This document shows positions 1-9,195 of a DNA stretch of 32,086 nucleotides, piece after piece. A program made the position numbers and the translations under genes. Every line of letters starts with the position of its first letter. Position 1 is the first letter of the stretch. The notes beneath the pieces are model-generated. The model was not told the DNA's origin, did not search any database, and saw only the letters and a list, made by a program, of their open reading frames with translations. This DNA comes from Holosporales bacterium (GTDB lineage: Bacteria; Pseudomonadota; Alphaproteobacteria; BNTO01): NCBI GenBank assembly GCA_031258095.1, contig JAIRNK010000006.1, forward strand, positions 1-32,086, in the 5' to 3' direction.

Positions 1-654
1 CTAAAATCTTTGGGTTTCTTCGATGGCCCCGGGCTCAGCAGCACTCAGCGCACACAAATAGCAACCCTCGCGAGAGAAACAAAAGTCCTGCAAAACCTTA
101 TCGTCATGAACTGGGGCGACACCGAAATTGCTGAACGTGCGTTTAGGGTGACTGATGACAATTACAACGTTCCTCTCGTTAAAGTAATAATTCACAAAGT
201 GACAACCGTTGGAAGTTTTGCCTTTGACGCATGCCAATCCTTAACAACCGCAATCTTCCCAGACGTAACAACCGTCAACGATCATGCCTTTTTAAGCGAT
301 AGAGCTCTCAGGACATTATTCATCCCAATGGCCGTAACGATTAACTCAAACGCATTTTATAATGATGCAATTACAGAGTTATCCTGTCCTTTTCTTAGAA
401 CGATCGATCCCGGTGGTTTTAGAAATACTCAACTAGCAACAATCTCGTTCCCTTCCCTTACGCACGTGAACACCTTAGCCTTCTACGAGTGCAGATATTT
501 GGTAAGCGCATATCTTCCCGTTTGTATAAACATCGGCGATAACGCATTCGGCAATTGCACAGCGCTGCGAACAATAACATTTCCACAAAGCACTGCAACC
601 GTTGACCCTAAAGCATTTAACGGCTGCAGCAATCTACAAATCCGGAATCCTTAA
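1..654 (+). CDS. BspA-like leucine-rich-repeat (LRR_5) protein, 5' partial (frame open to window edge)
   Basis: Repeating units such as VTTVGSFAFDACQSLTTAIFPDVTTVNDHAFLSDRALRTLFIP and INIGDNAFGNCTALRTITFP; no stop between the ORF start and base 1. Confidence 0.75.
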   Translation, partial: LKSLGFFDGPGLSSTQRTQIATLARETKVLQNLIVMNWGDTEIAERAFRVTDDNYNVPLVKVIIHKVTTVGSFAFDACQSLTTAIFPDVTTVNDHAFLSDRALRTLFIPMAVTINSNAFYNDAITELSCPFLRTIDPGGFRNTQLATISFPSLTHVNTLAFYECRYLVSAYLPVCINIGDNAFGNCTALRTITFPQSTATVDPKAFNGCSNLQIRNP

Positions 655-691
655 TTTTTAGCATACCCTGACCCTGCCGGCAGCGCGGTGG

Positions 692-1201
692 ATGAAAAAC
701 GCCACAAAAGAAATATTCTGCATTCGGCAAAAATGTTATAAGGGAACACAGTGTTGTTGTTTGGGACATGTCGTGAGCAACTTGGATTTATTTGTCCCTA
801 CACGAGCGCCGTCCCCCCGTGTAAACAGGGTAGAGAAAGAGATTAGGGCTATCTTATCAAATATATTTCAGCGTCAGGATATTCCGCCCATTTTCAGTAA
901 ATTGGGGGATGTCATCCCTTTCCCTGGCATTGTGACAATTACGAGAGTCAAAATTTCTCCAGATTTGCGAGAATGCAAAGTGTTTTTAAGGCCGCTCATC
1001 GGCGAACATGCTGAAAAAGTGGTCGATTATTTTTCTGTTGCCGTTCCTGTTATTCGTAAGCTTTTTGCCCAACAGTCTCGCCTAAGGGTTGTTCCTAATT
1101 TTAAGTTTGAAATAGACTTGAGCTTCGAGGCTGCGGAGCGCATAGATGAGTTGTTACGAAAAAATGCGGAGAGAGCAGCTAAAGGGGATGAAGGCGCGTA
1201 A
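692..1201 (+). CDS. rbfA: 30S ribosome-binding factor RbfA (start uncertain; in-frame GTG at 773 possible)
   Basis: RVNRVEKEIRAILSNIFQRQDIPP...VKISPDLRECKVFLRPL; RbfA-like size and KH-type C-terminus; abuts hslV. Confidence 0.75.
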   Translation: MKNATKEIFCIRQKCYKGTQCCCLGHVVSNLDLFVPTRAPSPRVNRVEKEIRAILSNIFQRQDIPPIFSKLGDVIPFPGIVTITRVKISPDLRECKVFLRPLIGEHAEKVVDYFSVAVPVIRKLFAQQSRLRVVPNFKFEIDLSFEAAERIDELLRKNAERAAKGDEGA

Positions 1202-1762
1202 ATGGAAAGTTCTTCAAATAATCAAAAACTCTTTGGGACGACTATTGTTTCCGTTCGAAAAGGGGACTCGGTCGTAATCGCCGGAGATGGGCAAGTGACC
1301 ATCGGGACGCAAGTTATCAAATCTTCCGCCAAAAAGGTGCGACGGATCGGGACCAACAAGGACATTCTCGTTGGTTTTGCTGGCGCGACGGCCGATGCGT
1401 TTACCTTGCTTGAACGGTTGGAGTCAAACTTGGAAAAGTATTCAAATCAACTCATGCGCGCGTGTGTCGAGCTCGTCAAGGATTTTCGGACGGACAAATA
1501 TTTGAGAAAACTTGAATCGATGATGTTGGTGGCAGATCGCCAACATTCGTTTACGGTAACCGGGGCGGGCGATGTCCTTGAGCCTGAAGACGGGATTATG
1601 TCCATTGGATCAGGAGGCACGTTTGCGTTAGCTGCGGCGCGCGCACTTGCTTTGCACACACAGCTGGATGCAACGCAGATCGCGATGGAGTCGCTGAAGA
1701 TCGCCAGCGAGCTTTGCATTTATACGAACGATAGGTTTGTGGTTGAAACCCTCAAAATATAG
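1202..1762 (+). CDS. hslV: ATP-dependent protease proteolytic subunit HslV
   Basis: [38 protein letters not shown] and [14 protein letters not shown] motifs. Confidence 0.95.
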   Translation: MESSSNNQKLFGTTIVSVRKGDSVVIAGDGQVTIGTQVIKSSAKKVRRIGTNKDILVGFAGATADAFTLLERLESNLEKYSNQLMRACVELVKDFRTDKYLRKLESMMLVADRQHSFTVTGAGDVLEPEDGIMSIGSGGTFALAAARALALHTQLDATQIAMESLKIASELCIYTNDRFVVETLKI

Positions 1763-1765
1763 AAA

Positions 1766-1801
1766 CATAGGGGTCTCTATTGACGCTCCGGGGAACAAAC
1801 G
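1766..1801 (+). repeat. Palindromic repeat copy A (truncated, left arm only)
   Basis: cataggggtctctattgacgctccggggaacaaacg matches the left arm of the consensus; right arm absent. Confidence 0.6.
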
Positions 1802-1832
1802 TTATTCACCTCCATCGTTATTCACCTCCATC
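1801..1832. repeat. Perfect 16-bp tandem duplication (gttattcacctccatc x2)
   Basis: 1801-1816 and 1817-1832 are identical. Confidence 0.9.
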
Positions 1833-1889
1833 GAAAAACCTCCAATATGCCGACGGAAAACACACACGATGCCAATATTCAATTAGTTG

Positions 1890-3995
1890 CTATAGGAACT
1901 CATATGGGTCTACATCAACTTGCACATCGACTGAAGAATGCTCGCTTTTGGTCAAGCTTTTTATAATTCGTTGTAGATGAGTCCCTTTGGCCGTTTTTAT
2001 GAGCAGTCGATACCGATATCTCCCACGCAGTCTCGATATTGGAGCAGGAACTGGACCAAGTAATTGCGTGCATTGTAAGTTATAATGGTGTGATTTCTCA
2101 CCATCTGCCTCTCGAATGAACGTCGAAAAACGCTCCGCCAAACGCTTAGCGCACTTTTGGACTTCGAGTTCAACATTTCCCGAAACAATTATTGCAATTA
2201 AAGATTTGAAAGGAGGCATTGCATGCGTCTCTCGATCTTTCAATTCACAGTCATAGAAAGCGTCTCGCTCGTGATTCGCAAGGGCCAATATTATGGCGCT
2301 AGCAGGGGAGTATGTTTGCAGAAACACCGTTCCCTGTTTTTTTTCGCGTCCCGCACGCCCGGAGACTTGATCCAGTAATTGGTACGTTCGCTCGTTTGCA
2401 CGCAAGTCGCATCCACCAAGGCCGTGGTCTGCCTCTAGGACACCAACGACTGTTAAGTTTGGAAAATGATGCCCCTTTGCGAGGATTTGCGTTCCAATGA
2501 TTATGTCAACCTGATTGGTGTGGATTAAATCCATGGCGGAAACACGTGCTTTTTTGGAGGCAACGGTATCACTTGAAAGACTGATACACCTTGCTGCAGG
2601 AAATTGGCGTTGAACAGCTTCCAGGGCGCGCTCCGCACCAATGCCAAGAGATATTCGCGTGTTTTCTTGCTTACACTCTGGGCACACCTTGGATACGGGC
2701 ATTCCGCCTCCACAGTGGTGGCACAGAAAACGGTTCGGATGTCTATACATATCCCATCTGACGTTCTGGGTTTCTTGATGGCTCAACTCCCTGTAAAAGC
2801 AGGATTTATTCCTCGGAGCATCAATTGGGAGCCCTCTATGTTCAATTAAATGTACGTCACATGCTGTACACTTCCACTTATAGCCACAATTTTTGCATAT
2901 AGAGATGGGGGTATAGCCACGCTGGTTCACAAACAACAGCACCTGCTCTTGTTTTTCTAGGGCGACACGGATCGCTTCGCTTAGCGGCGAAGAAATGATT
3001 GGATGGCCTTGTTCTTTCCGCATATCGACAATTTGCACGGACGGAAGCGTCGCATTTGCGTACCGAAAAGGGAGCGCCTCCACGCCAAATTTTCCGAGTC
3101 TCACGTTTTGTACGGTCTCCAGGGATGGCGTCGCTGATACCAGCAAAACTTGAATATTTTCGAGCTGTGCGCGCACAATTGCCATGTCGCGTGCGTTATA
3201 AAACCCCTGCTCGTTTTGCTTATACGAAGGGTCGTGTTCTTCGTCGACGATGATCATTGCCAGATTGACGAACGGGAGGAAGAGGGCTGATCGTGCGCCA
3301 ACAACAACGAGTTGTTCGCCCATAACAACTTTTTTCCATATCAGAAATTTTTGAGTTTTTGTCATGTTCGAATGCCAGACAAGGGGCTCAAAAGCAAAAT
3401 ATTTTTGAAATCTGCTAATTAGCGCGGACGTGAGCGCGATTTCCGGCAATAGGATCAATATTTGAGCAAGAGGATTTTCCAGCAGCCGTTGTTGCACGAT
3501 GTAGAGGTACACCTCGGTTTTCCCGCTTCCTGTTACGCCATCAATTAAGTCCACATGGAATCCATTTTTAGACATAAGCCGTTGAGCCACGTCTTGTTGT
3601 GCTGCGCTTAATTTAATATCGGCGGGGGATTTGTTCGGTTGAATGCTATTCCTTTTCTTGCCGGGCTCGGCCAATAATACGTCTGGCGCAAACGGGATCA
3701 TCATCTTCAGTGCCATTCCCACTGAAAATAAGTTGTATTCGGAAAACCAATGGAGAAAGGTTACGCAATTTTTTGAAAGTTGGTACGGAAGGACTGCGGA
3801 TATGTTTTTTATTTTGTAGGCACCACCATCCACAGACGTCGCAGCCACTATTCCAACAGTTGGACGATTTCGCAGAGGCACGAGAACGACACAACCGGGA
3901 AGCAATACAGCGTCATGTTCGTACGTTAGCCGGTTTTCCAGATTCGTCGCGACTATTACTTCGTAAAATATAAAGCCACCCGTTTGCTGCTCCAC
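1890..3995 (-). CDS. priA: Primosomal replication helicase PriA with an in-frame repeat-derived insertion
   Basis: DGVTGSGKTEVYL, DEEHDPSYKQ, zinc motifs CKNCGYKWKCTACD...CHHCGGG...CPEC, GTQILAKGHHFPNLTVV. Confidence 0.93.
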   Translation of the reverse strand: MEQQTGGFIFYEVIVATNLENRLTYEHDAVLLPGCVVLVPLRNRPTVGIVAATSVDGGAYKIKNISAVLPYQLSKNCVTFLHWFSEYNLFSVGMALKMMIPFAPDVLLAEPGKKRNSIQPNKSPADIKLSAAQQDVAQRLMSKNGFHVDLIDGVTGSGKTEVYLYIVQQRLLENPLAQILILLPEIALTSALISRFQKYFAFEPLVWHSNMTKTQKFLIWKKVVMGEQLVVVGARSALFLPFVNLAMIIVDEEHDPSYKQNEQGFYNARDMAIVRAQLENIQVLLVSATPSLETVQNVRLGKFGVEALPFRYANATLPSVQIVDMRKEQGHPIISSPLSEAIRVALEKQEQVLLFVNQRGYTPISICKNCGYKWKCTACDVHLIEHRGLPIDAPRNKSCFYRELSHQETQNVRWDMYRHPNRFLCHHCGGGMPVSKVCPECKQENTRISLGIGAERALEAVQRQFPAARCISLSSDTVASKKARVSAMDLIHTNQVDIIIGTQILAKGHHFPNLTVVGVLEADHGLGGCDLRANERTYQLLDQVSGRAGREKKQGTVFLQTYSPASAIILALANHERDAFYDCELKDRETHAMPPFKSLIAIIVSGNVELEVQKCAKRLAERFSTFIREADGEKSHHYNLQCTQLLGPVPAPISRLRGRYRYRLLIKTAKGTHLQRIIKSLTKSEHSSVDVQVDVDPYEFL
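2742..2839 (-). repeat. Palindromic repeat copy B, in frame inside priA
   Basis: ctatacatatcccatctgacgttctgggtttcttgatggctcaactccctgtaaaagcaggatttattcctcggagcatcaattgggagccctctat; near identical to copy C. Confidence 0.9.
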
Positions 3996-4049
3996 ACCTC
4001 TGTAAAACTGCGCGGCCGCTTTACTTGAAGATGCTGGTCTCTCTTTCGC

Positions 4050-4646
4050 TCACTTAAGTATAACAGGGATTTCTTCGTGATTTACGAGCCGCTTTATGTT
4101 CGAGCGGTGGGTAAATGCGATGAGTGCTGCAGCAGCGAATGCGAAAAAGAGAATGCTGTAAGCAGATTGCGCATACAGCACGCGGACCACAGCGTATATG
4201 GGTAAAACGAAACACGTGCTAACTAATGCGGCGAGAGACGATATCCTTGTAAAAAAAAACGTTCCTAACCACGCACAGAGCCCGATTGCAAACGCGAGTG
4301 GCTCAAGCGCGCAAAGAGCGCCCGCTGTTGTTGCAACCCCTTTCCCTCCGCGAAACCTTGACCATAATGGAAACACATGCCCGATCACGGCGAATATTGC
4401 GACTATTGATGTCCACCATAGATTATCGGGGCGAGATATAAAAACAGGGACAAACCCTTTTGCGAAATCCCCAACCAGCGTTAGACATGCCGCAGAATAG
4501 CAACCCGTGCGCAAGACGTTTGTGGCGCCGATGTTTCCGGAGCCCATTTTGCGAACGTCTCCAAGTTTAAATAGGCGCGAACAAACAACCCCAAAGGGGA
4601 TGGTTCCGGCTAGGTAGCTCAGCATGACAATGAGTATTCTGCACAT
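4050..4646 (-). CDS. plsY: Glycerol-3-phosphate acyltransferase PlsY
   Basis: YLAGTIPFGVV, GSGNIGATNVLRTG, RGGKGVATTAG motifs. Confidence 0.93.
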   Translation of the reverse strand: MCRILIVMLSYLAGTIPFGVVCSRLFKLGDVRKMGSGNIGATNVLRTGCYSAACLTLVGDFAKGFVPVFISRPDNLWWTSIVAIFAVIGHVFPLWSRFRGGKGVATTAGALCALEPLAFAIGLCAWLGTFFFTRISSLAALVSTCFVLPIYAVVRVLYAQSAYSILFFAFAAAALIAFTHRSNIKRLVNHEEIPVILK

Positions 4647-4703
4647 GCGGAATTCCTACCACAGATCCGCCGCAAAGGACAGACAATTGGCTTTTGTCAA
4701 AAT

Positions 4704-5804
4704 TCATTCATCATTGGCTTTAGGGGCCTCATCCGCCGGGACGTCCGCAGGTGGAGCCGTATCCGTCTCGCATAGGTCAGCTGCTGGTGGATATTCAAAA
4801 CCATCCATAAAGAGGGGTCTTTTTAGATCCCACGCCATTATTTCATCCTGTGCATCTGGGCGCCTACGAAGCATGGCGAGTATGTCATCTTCGTCCTCCA
4901 TACATCCGAACAATACAAAAAAACCTCCGAATTTCGCAGCGTCAGGATAGTTCTGCGTGTCTTTTAAGGCTGTACAAAACAATCCTTGTCGTTTATACCA
5001 CAGACTAACGCACGATTGAAGGTCTTGAATGCTTTCGAATGGAAGAATCACAGCATTAGTGTAATCGAGCCGAGCTTGCGCGACTTCACCATTCAGCACG
5101 TTATTCAAGTCGGCTTGATTTGCCTCCAATGCCCCTAACTGGGTGCTTAGTGTTTGTAGAATGTTCGTGCACTCTGTTACTTGTTCATTAATCGCTGGGT
5201 CAAGAACAACGCCGGTTTCAGTAATTGCGAATGGATTTTTAATTTTATCCCAAGCATCAGCCAAACTGCTTCGCACCCTGGCGATACCTTCGTTTACACC
5301 AGCAAGGTTGATAGCAATAGCAGATTTAAACTGTTGATGTTGTTCCCTGATCTCAAACATTACTTCAAGTGTTCTTTTATACGACGCGAATACTTCACTG
5401 CAGCCAGCCGTTCTTCTCTGGAAAATCGCATACTCATTAGTGGCAGATTGTTTACTCCATATTAAGAAAGCAGGACTTCCACCACACTTAGTGACTTCAT
5501 GGCGGAACTGTTTTAAGCGAATGCTTAACATATCTCTACAGTCGTGAATGTCATACAAGCAACTAAACATGCCAGATACAGCTGGAGGCAGCTTCTTGCT
5601 CGTACGGAATATTACATTTTCCCCATCCACTATAACTGAAAACCGAACATCATTTGCAAGAAGAGCTGCGCCGAATTCTGTTACAAGACCCTTTCTTAGG
5701 TTATCCGGTACGTCATTCAGTAGCGAATCGGTTGCGTACCCCTGCTGAAAGGTAGCATGTGCAACAATCGCAATTAAGCCGCAAACGAATAGTTTTGTTC
5801 TCAT
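4704..5804 (-). CDS. Secreted protein of unknown function (ORF extends to 5900; signal-peptide start MRTKLFVCGLIAIVAHATFQQGYA at 5804 preferred)
   Basis: N-terminal hydrophobic signal; multiple Cys; acidic Pro/Ala-rich C-terminal tail; no fold recognised. Confidence 0.65.
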   Translation of the reverse strand: MRTKLFVCGLIAIVAHATFQQGYATDSLLNDVPDNLRKGLVTEFGAALLANDVRFSVIVDGENVIFRTSKKLPPAVSGMFSCLYDIHDCRDMLSIRLKQFRHEVTKCGGSPAFLIWSKQSATNEYAIFQRRTAGCSEVFASYKRTLEVMFEIREQHQQFKSAIAINLAGVNEGIARVRSSLADAWDKIKNPFAITETGVVLDPAINEQVTECTNILQTLSTQLGALEANQADLNNVLNGEVAQARLDYTNAVILPFESIQDLQSCVSLWYKRQGLFCTALKDTQNYPDAAKFGGFFVLFGCMEDEDDILAMLRRRPDAQDEIMAWDLKRPLFMDGFEYPPAADLCETDTAPPADVPADEAPKANDE

Positions 5805-6240
5805 TCCCCTACTCAAGTAACTCATGACTTCCCGCCATTCTGGACAATGCGCACCCGCATCGTCAAGATGTGCGCCATGGCGTGCCCAGAAAAAATACAA
5901 GACAAGTGTCTTGACGGCAATTTAAACTGTGCAAACATTCGTGCTTATTTAGGGCCTCATTCCATCATCATCCAGCGTGAAGCGCTTTCAAATCGGGCAA
6001 AAGCAACTGCTCCGCAGCAAGTTTGCGCGAGTGTCGTTCGGTTAATTTGTTGTAGCCTATCTGCACAGTGGGGGGCGTCGGAGTTTTAAAAAATACGTCT
6101 TAAATCTATGTTAATGCGCTGCATAGATCTAGATGCTTTTCCGTTAAAAATAACAATTTTTTTGCGAAAAGGCCCATTGTGTAACTCCCATATATTTCGT
6201 TTACTCCACTCGGAAGCAATATTTTACAAATGGTATTACG

Positions 6241-7161
6241 ATGAATTTAAAAATGAAGGCGCTGTTTGTGACTAGCGCACTGATGTGCTCTTATGTGGGA
6301 GCGAACGCCGCCACGAAGGCACCCGCCGCACCGGTCGCAGGGGATCCGCTGCTTACGGCTTCAACAGCACCCTCCTGGCTAAGCAAGTTCTCAAAATACG
6401 TTGTTTATGACGGCGGTATGTGGACAGTAAATCCAAATCCAGTGATCACTATGGGCGCACTCGGTTTTACGTCGCAGCAAGAGATTCACGAGCATTTTAC
6501 CGATGCCCTTTCAATCGCTCTTCAAGGGCACTTTGATCGGCTCGCACAGGCCGCTGCGCACGAGGCGGCCTGTTCGAATTTGATTGGCAGACTGGATGCG
6601 CTGAGGGCGCAATATGAACAACTCACTGCTCAGTTCGCAGAATCGCAACGCCGGATGAACGAGGGGGTCGAGGCGTTTACTAAGACGCGATCTTCGTTTG
6701 ACGACATCTGTTCTAAACAAAAGGGAGAACTTTCCGACGCAAATGCGACTATTGCTGGTCTGCGTCAGCGAATTGTTGACATCCAGGGGGATCTGGATAA
6801 CGCGAACCAGTCGCATACACAGGCGGCGGCTGAAGTCGCGGACCAGGCGAGAGTTATAGCGAATCTACAAGACGCTTTGAGCAAGGCGAACGAAAGAATC
6901 TCTGCTCAGAATGAGTTACTCGATGTATTGCGTGTAAAGGTTAGTATAGCCAACCACGCACTGGCCGAGTTGGTTTCTGCAGGGAAGGATTATGAGGACA
7001 GCAGAAGTTTTAAGCACGCGAGTCCAGACACTTTTATAGAAGCGGCACCGCGTTTGTCCCAGAGTCTGGCGTTCGTGTTGGCTCGGTTCAAGGCGGCGAC
7101 TACACCGGAATCTATCGCTAAGACGTTGCAGGACCAAAAGGCCTCGGCACCAAATCCCTAG
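6241..7161 (+). CDS. Secreted coiled-coil protein of unknown function
   Basis: Signal peptide MNLKMKALFVTSALMCSYVGANA; long heptad-like central region (LRQRIVDIQGDLDNANQSHTQAAAEVADQARVIANLQDALSKANERI); followed by a strong terminator. Confidence 0.7.
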   Translation: MNLKMKALFVTSALMCSYVGANAATKAPAAPVAGDPLLTASTAPSWLSKFSKYVVYDGGMWTVNPNPVITMGALGFTSQQEIHEHFTDALSIALQGHFDRLAQAAAHEAACSNLIGRLDALRAQYEQLTAQFAESQRRMNEGVEAFTKTRSSFDDICSKQKGELSDANATIAGLRQRIVDIQGDLDNANQSHTQAAAEVADQARVIANLQDALSKANERISAQNELLDVLRVKVSIANHALAELVSAGKDYEDSRSFKHASPDTFIEAAPRLSQSLAFVLARFKAATTPESIAKTLQDQKASAPNP

Positions 7162-7189
7162 TAGAGCGTTTCTTATCGAGGAGCCCTGA

Positions 7190-7235
7190 GGGCGCGCTCG
7201 TGTGACGGACTCGGTCGCGCGGGTGTGCCCTTTTT
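7190..7235 (+). terminator. Rho-independent terminator of the 6241-7161 gene
   Basis: GGGCGCGCTCGTGTG / CGCGCGGGTGTGCCC 15-bp stem (with G-U wobbles on + strand RNA) followed by TTTTT. Confidence 0.75.
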
Positions 7236-7253
7236 CGCGGGCGCGGGGTTGCG

Positions 7254-8270
7254 TCATGAGCTAACGTCGCGCTCTATGCCTAAATGACGAAACGCCAGGT
7301 CAGTCAACACGCGCCCGCGTGCTGTTCTTTGGATAAATCCCTGCTGCAAAAGGTATGGCTCGACCATGTCTTCAAGCGTGCCACGGTCTTCGGCCATTGC
7401 CGCCGCCAGCGTTTCTATTCCCGCTGGCCCGCCTTTGTAATACTCCGCAAGCATGCGCAAATATTTAATGTCTTGCGCGTCCAATCCCAACATGTCTACC
7501 GATAGCTGCTCTAATGCGCGCTGAGCAATCCCATATGTAATAACGACGCTCTCGTTTTTTGCAAAAACGTGCGCAAAATCACGAACCCGACGCAGCAAAC
7601 GTCCAGCAATACGCGGGGTCCCACGCGACCGTTTCGCGATTTCGTCTGCTCCATCTTCTTCTATGCTAACGTTCAAGACTCGCGCTGCTCTGGTCACAAT
7701 CTTTGCTAAGTCACCTACGTCATAGAACTGCAGACGAAGAGGAATCCCGAAGCGCTCTCTTAACGGTTGCGCCAATAGCCCCGAGCGAGTTGTCGCGCCA
7801 ACCAGGGTAAACGGAGGCAGATCCAGCCGAAGCGCCCTCGCGCCTGGGCCTTCGCCAATCATGATGTCTATTTTAAAGTCTTCCATTGCGGAGTATAGCG
7901 TTTCCTCAACAGATGGATTCAGCCTGTGAATTTCGTCTATAAAAAACACGCTGTGTGGAGTTAGATTTGTCAGAATCGCAGCTAAATCACCTGCTTTTGC
8001 GAGAATCGGCCCAGACGTTGCACGAAACTCAACCCGAAGCTCATTCGCAATAATTTGCGCAAGCGTAGTCTTCCCAAGTCCTGGTGGGCCAAACAGCAGC
8101 GTATGGTCTAGCGCTTCGCCACGTTGGCGGGCTGCAGTAATAAATATCGATAAGTTTTCAAGCGCTTGAGTCTGCCCCGTAAACTCGCGCAAAGTCTTGG
8201 GCCGAATTGACGTTTCAAACTGTTCTTCGCCCTCGGATGCACATTGATTGCTTACTACACGGAATGACAT
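7254..8270 (-). CDS. ruvB: Holliday junction branch migration helicase RuvB (start at ATG 8270 preferred over the longer ORF to 8312)
   Basis: [61 protein letters not shown]. Confidence 0.95.
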   Translation of the reverse strand: MSFRVVSNQCASEGEEQFETSIRPKTLREFTGQTQALENLSIFITAARQRGEALDHTLLFGPPGLGKTTLAQIIANELRVEFRATSGPILAKAGDLAAILTNLTPHSVFFIDEIHRLNPSVEETLYSAMEDFKIDIMIGEGPGARALRLDLPPFTLVGATTRSGLLAQPLRERFGIPLRLQFYDVGDLAKIVTRAARVLNVSIEEDGADEIAKRSRGTPRIAGRLLRRVRDFAHVFAKNESVVITYGIAQRALEQLSVDMLGLDAQDIKYLRMLAEYYKGGPAGIETLAAAMAEDRGTLEDMVEPYLLQQGFIQRTARGRVLTDLAFRHLGIERDVSS

Positions 8271-8364
8271 ACGCATATCCCTCCTGACATTCTGGGTTTC
8301 TTGAGGGCTCAACGCCTTGTAAAAGCAGGATTTGTTCCCCGGAGCGTCAGGTGGGAGTCCTATA
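8270..8364 (-). repeat. Palindromic repeat copy C between engB and ruvB, overlapping the ruvB translation start
   Basis: acgcatatccctcctgacattctgggtttcttgagggctcaacgccttgtaaaagcaggatttgttccccggagcgtcaggtgggagtcctatat. Confidence 0.9.
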
Positions 8365-8396
8365 TTAATCTCGCAATTGTTCCCGCACGCTAAGGT

Positions 8397-8981
8397 TTAC
8401 GTCCTTTCACGCACGTCACGCCGAAGGTCCTCAACTCCGAGCCTAGTTCTAGCACTTGTAAAGAACACGAGGCAAGACTGCCCGAACTGCTCTTGAGCCA
8501 TCTGTTTTAGATTGTCCTGTTCGTAGTTGTTGAGCTTGTCAAATTTCGTGAAAACAAGTGTGTATGCGATGCCATATTCCTGAAATATGCGGAGCACGTC
8601 CAGGTCGTTTGGGCGGAGGAAGCGCCTGCTATCCAACAGAAGGTACGCGTGCATGCGAGCCGCGCGAGAAGCCAAATATCCAAGCAGCAAATCCTGCCAG
8701 TGCTTTCGCTCGCTCGGTGGGACACTCGCAAAGCCATATCCAGGAACGTCCACAAGCACTGTTTGCGGCGGAAATGTGAAAAAGTTCAACATCTGAGTGC
8801 GCCCGGGCGTTTTCGACGTTTTAGCCAAATTTTTTTTGTTACACACAGCGTTAATTAAACTAGACTTCCCAACATTAGAAGCGCCAAAGAATGCGACTTC
8901 AAAATAGCCATGATCAGGAAGATGCAACGGGTCGACGACACTCAACATGAATTCAGGACGCTTGGTCATTGCGATTTTCAT
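8397..8981 (-). CDS. engB: Ribosome biogenesis GTPase EngB/YihA/YsxC
   Basis: FFGASNVGKSSLINAVCN, KTSKTPGRTQMLNFF, DVPGYGFA, TKFDKL. Confidence 0.95.
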   Translation of the reverse strand: MKIAMTKRPEFMLSVVDPLHLPDHGYFEVAFFGASNVGKSSLINAVCNKKNLAKTSKTPGRTQMLNFFTFPPQTVLVDVPGYGFASVPPSERKHWQDLLLGYLASRAARMHAYLLLDSRRFLRPNDLDVLRIFQEYGIAYTLVFTKFDKLNNYEQDNLKQMAQEQFGQSCLVFFTSARTRLGVEDLRRDVRERT

Positions 8982-9031
8982 TTTAGTCGCCTCCTGCGCA
9001 TACTAGGACAAGGTGACAGATACATGACTGA

Positions 9032-9160
9032 ATGTCTAAGCAAAATCAGACGCAGCTTGCTCGGCAACGCTGGATTGGCACAGCGGCAAACGAGCTTTTT
9101 GACGAACGAAGGCGCGCGGTTAAACCAGTCAGCTTTTCACTAAACACGCGCGAAAGGTGA
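9032..9160 (+). CDS. Possible small ORF, 42 aa (MSKQNQTQLARQRWIGTAANELFDERRRAVKPVSFSLNTRER)
   Basis: Protein-like hydrophilic composition just upstream of the heparinase-like gene; an overlapping ORF in another frame makes this ambiguous. Confidence 0.2.
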   Translation: MSKQNQTQLARQRWIGTAANELFDERRRAVKPVSFSLNTRER

Positions 9161-9195
9161 TATTTTTAATATGAACAAGCAGGATTAAGCCGCGA

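Noticed and set aside
1780-1980. 66-aa plus-strand ORF after hslV
   Set aside because: Made of the broken repeat, the 16-bp tandem duplication and antisense priA sequence
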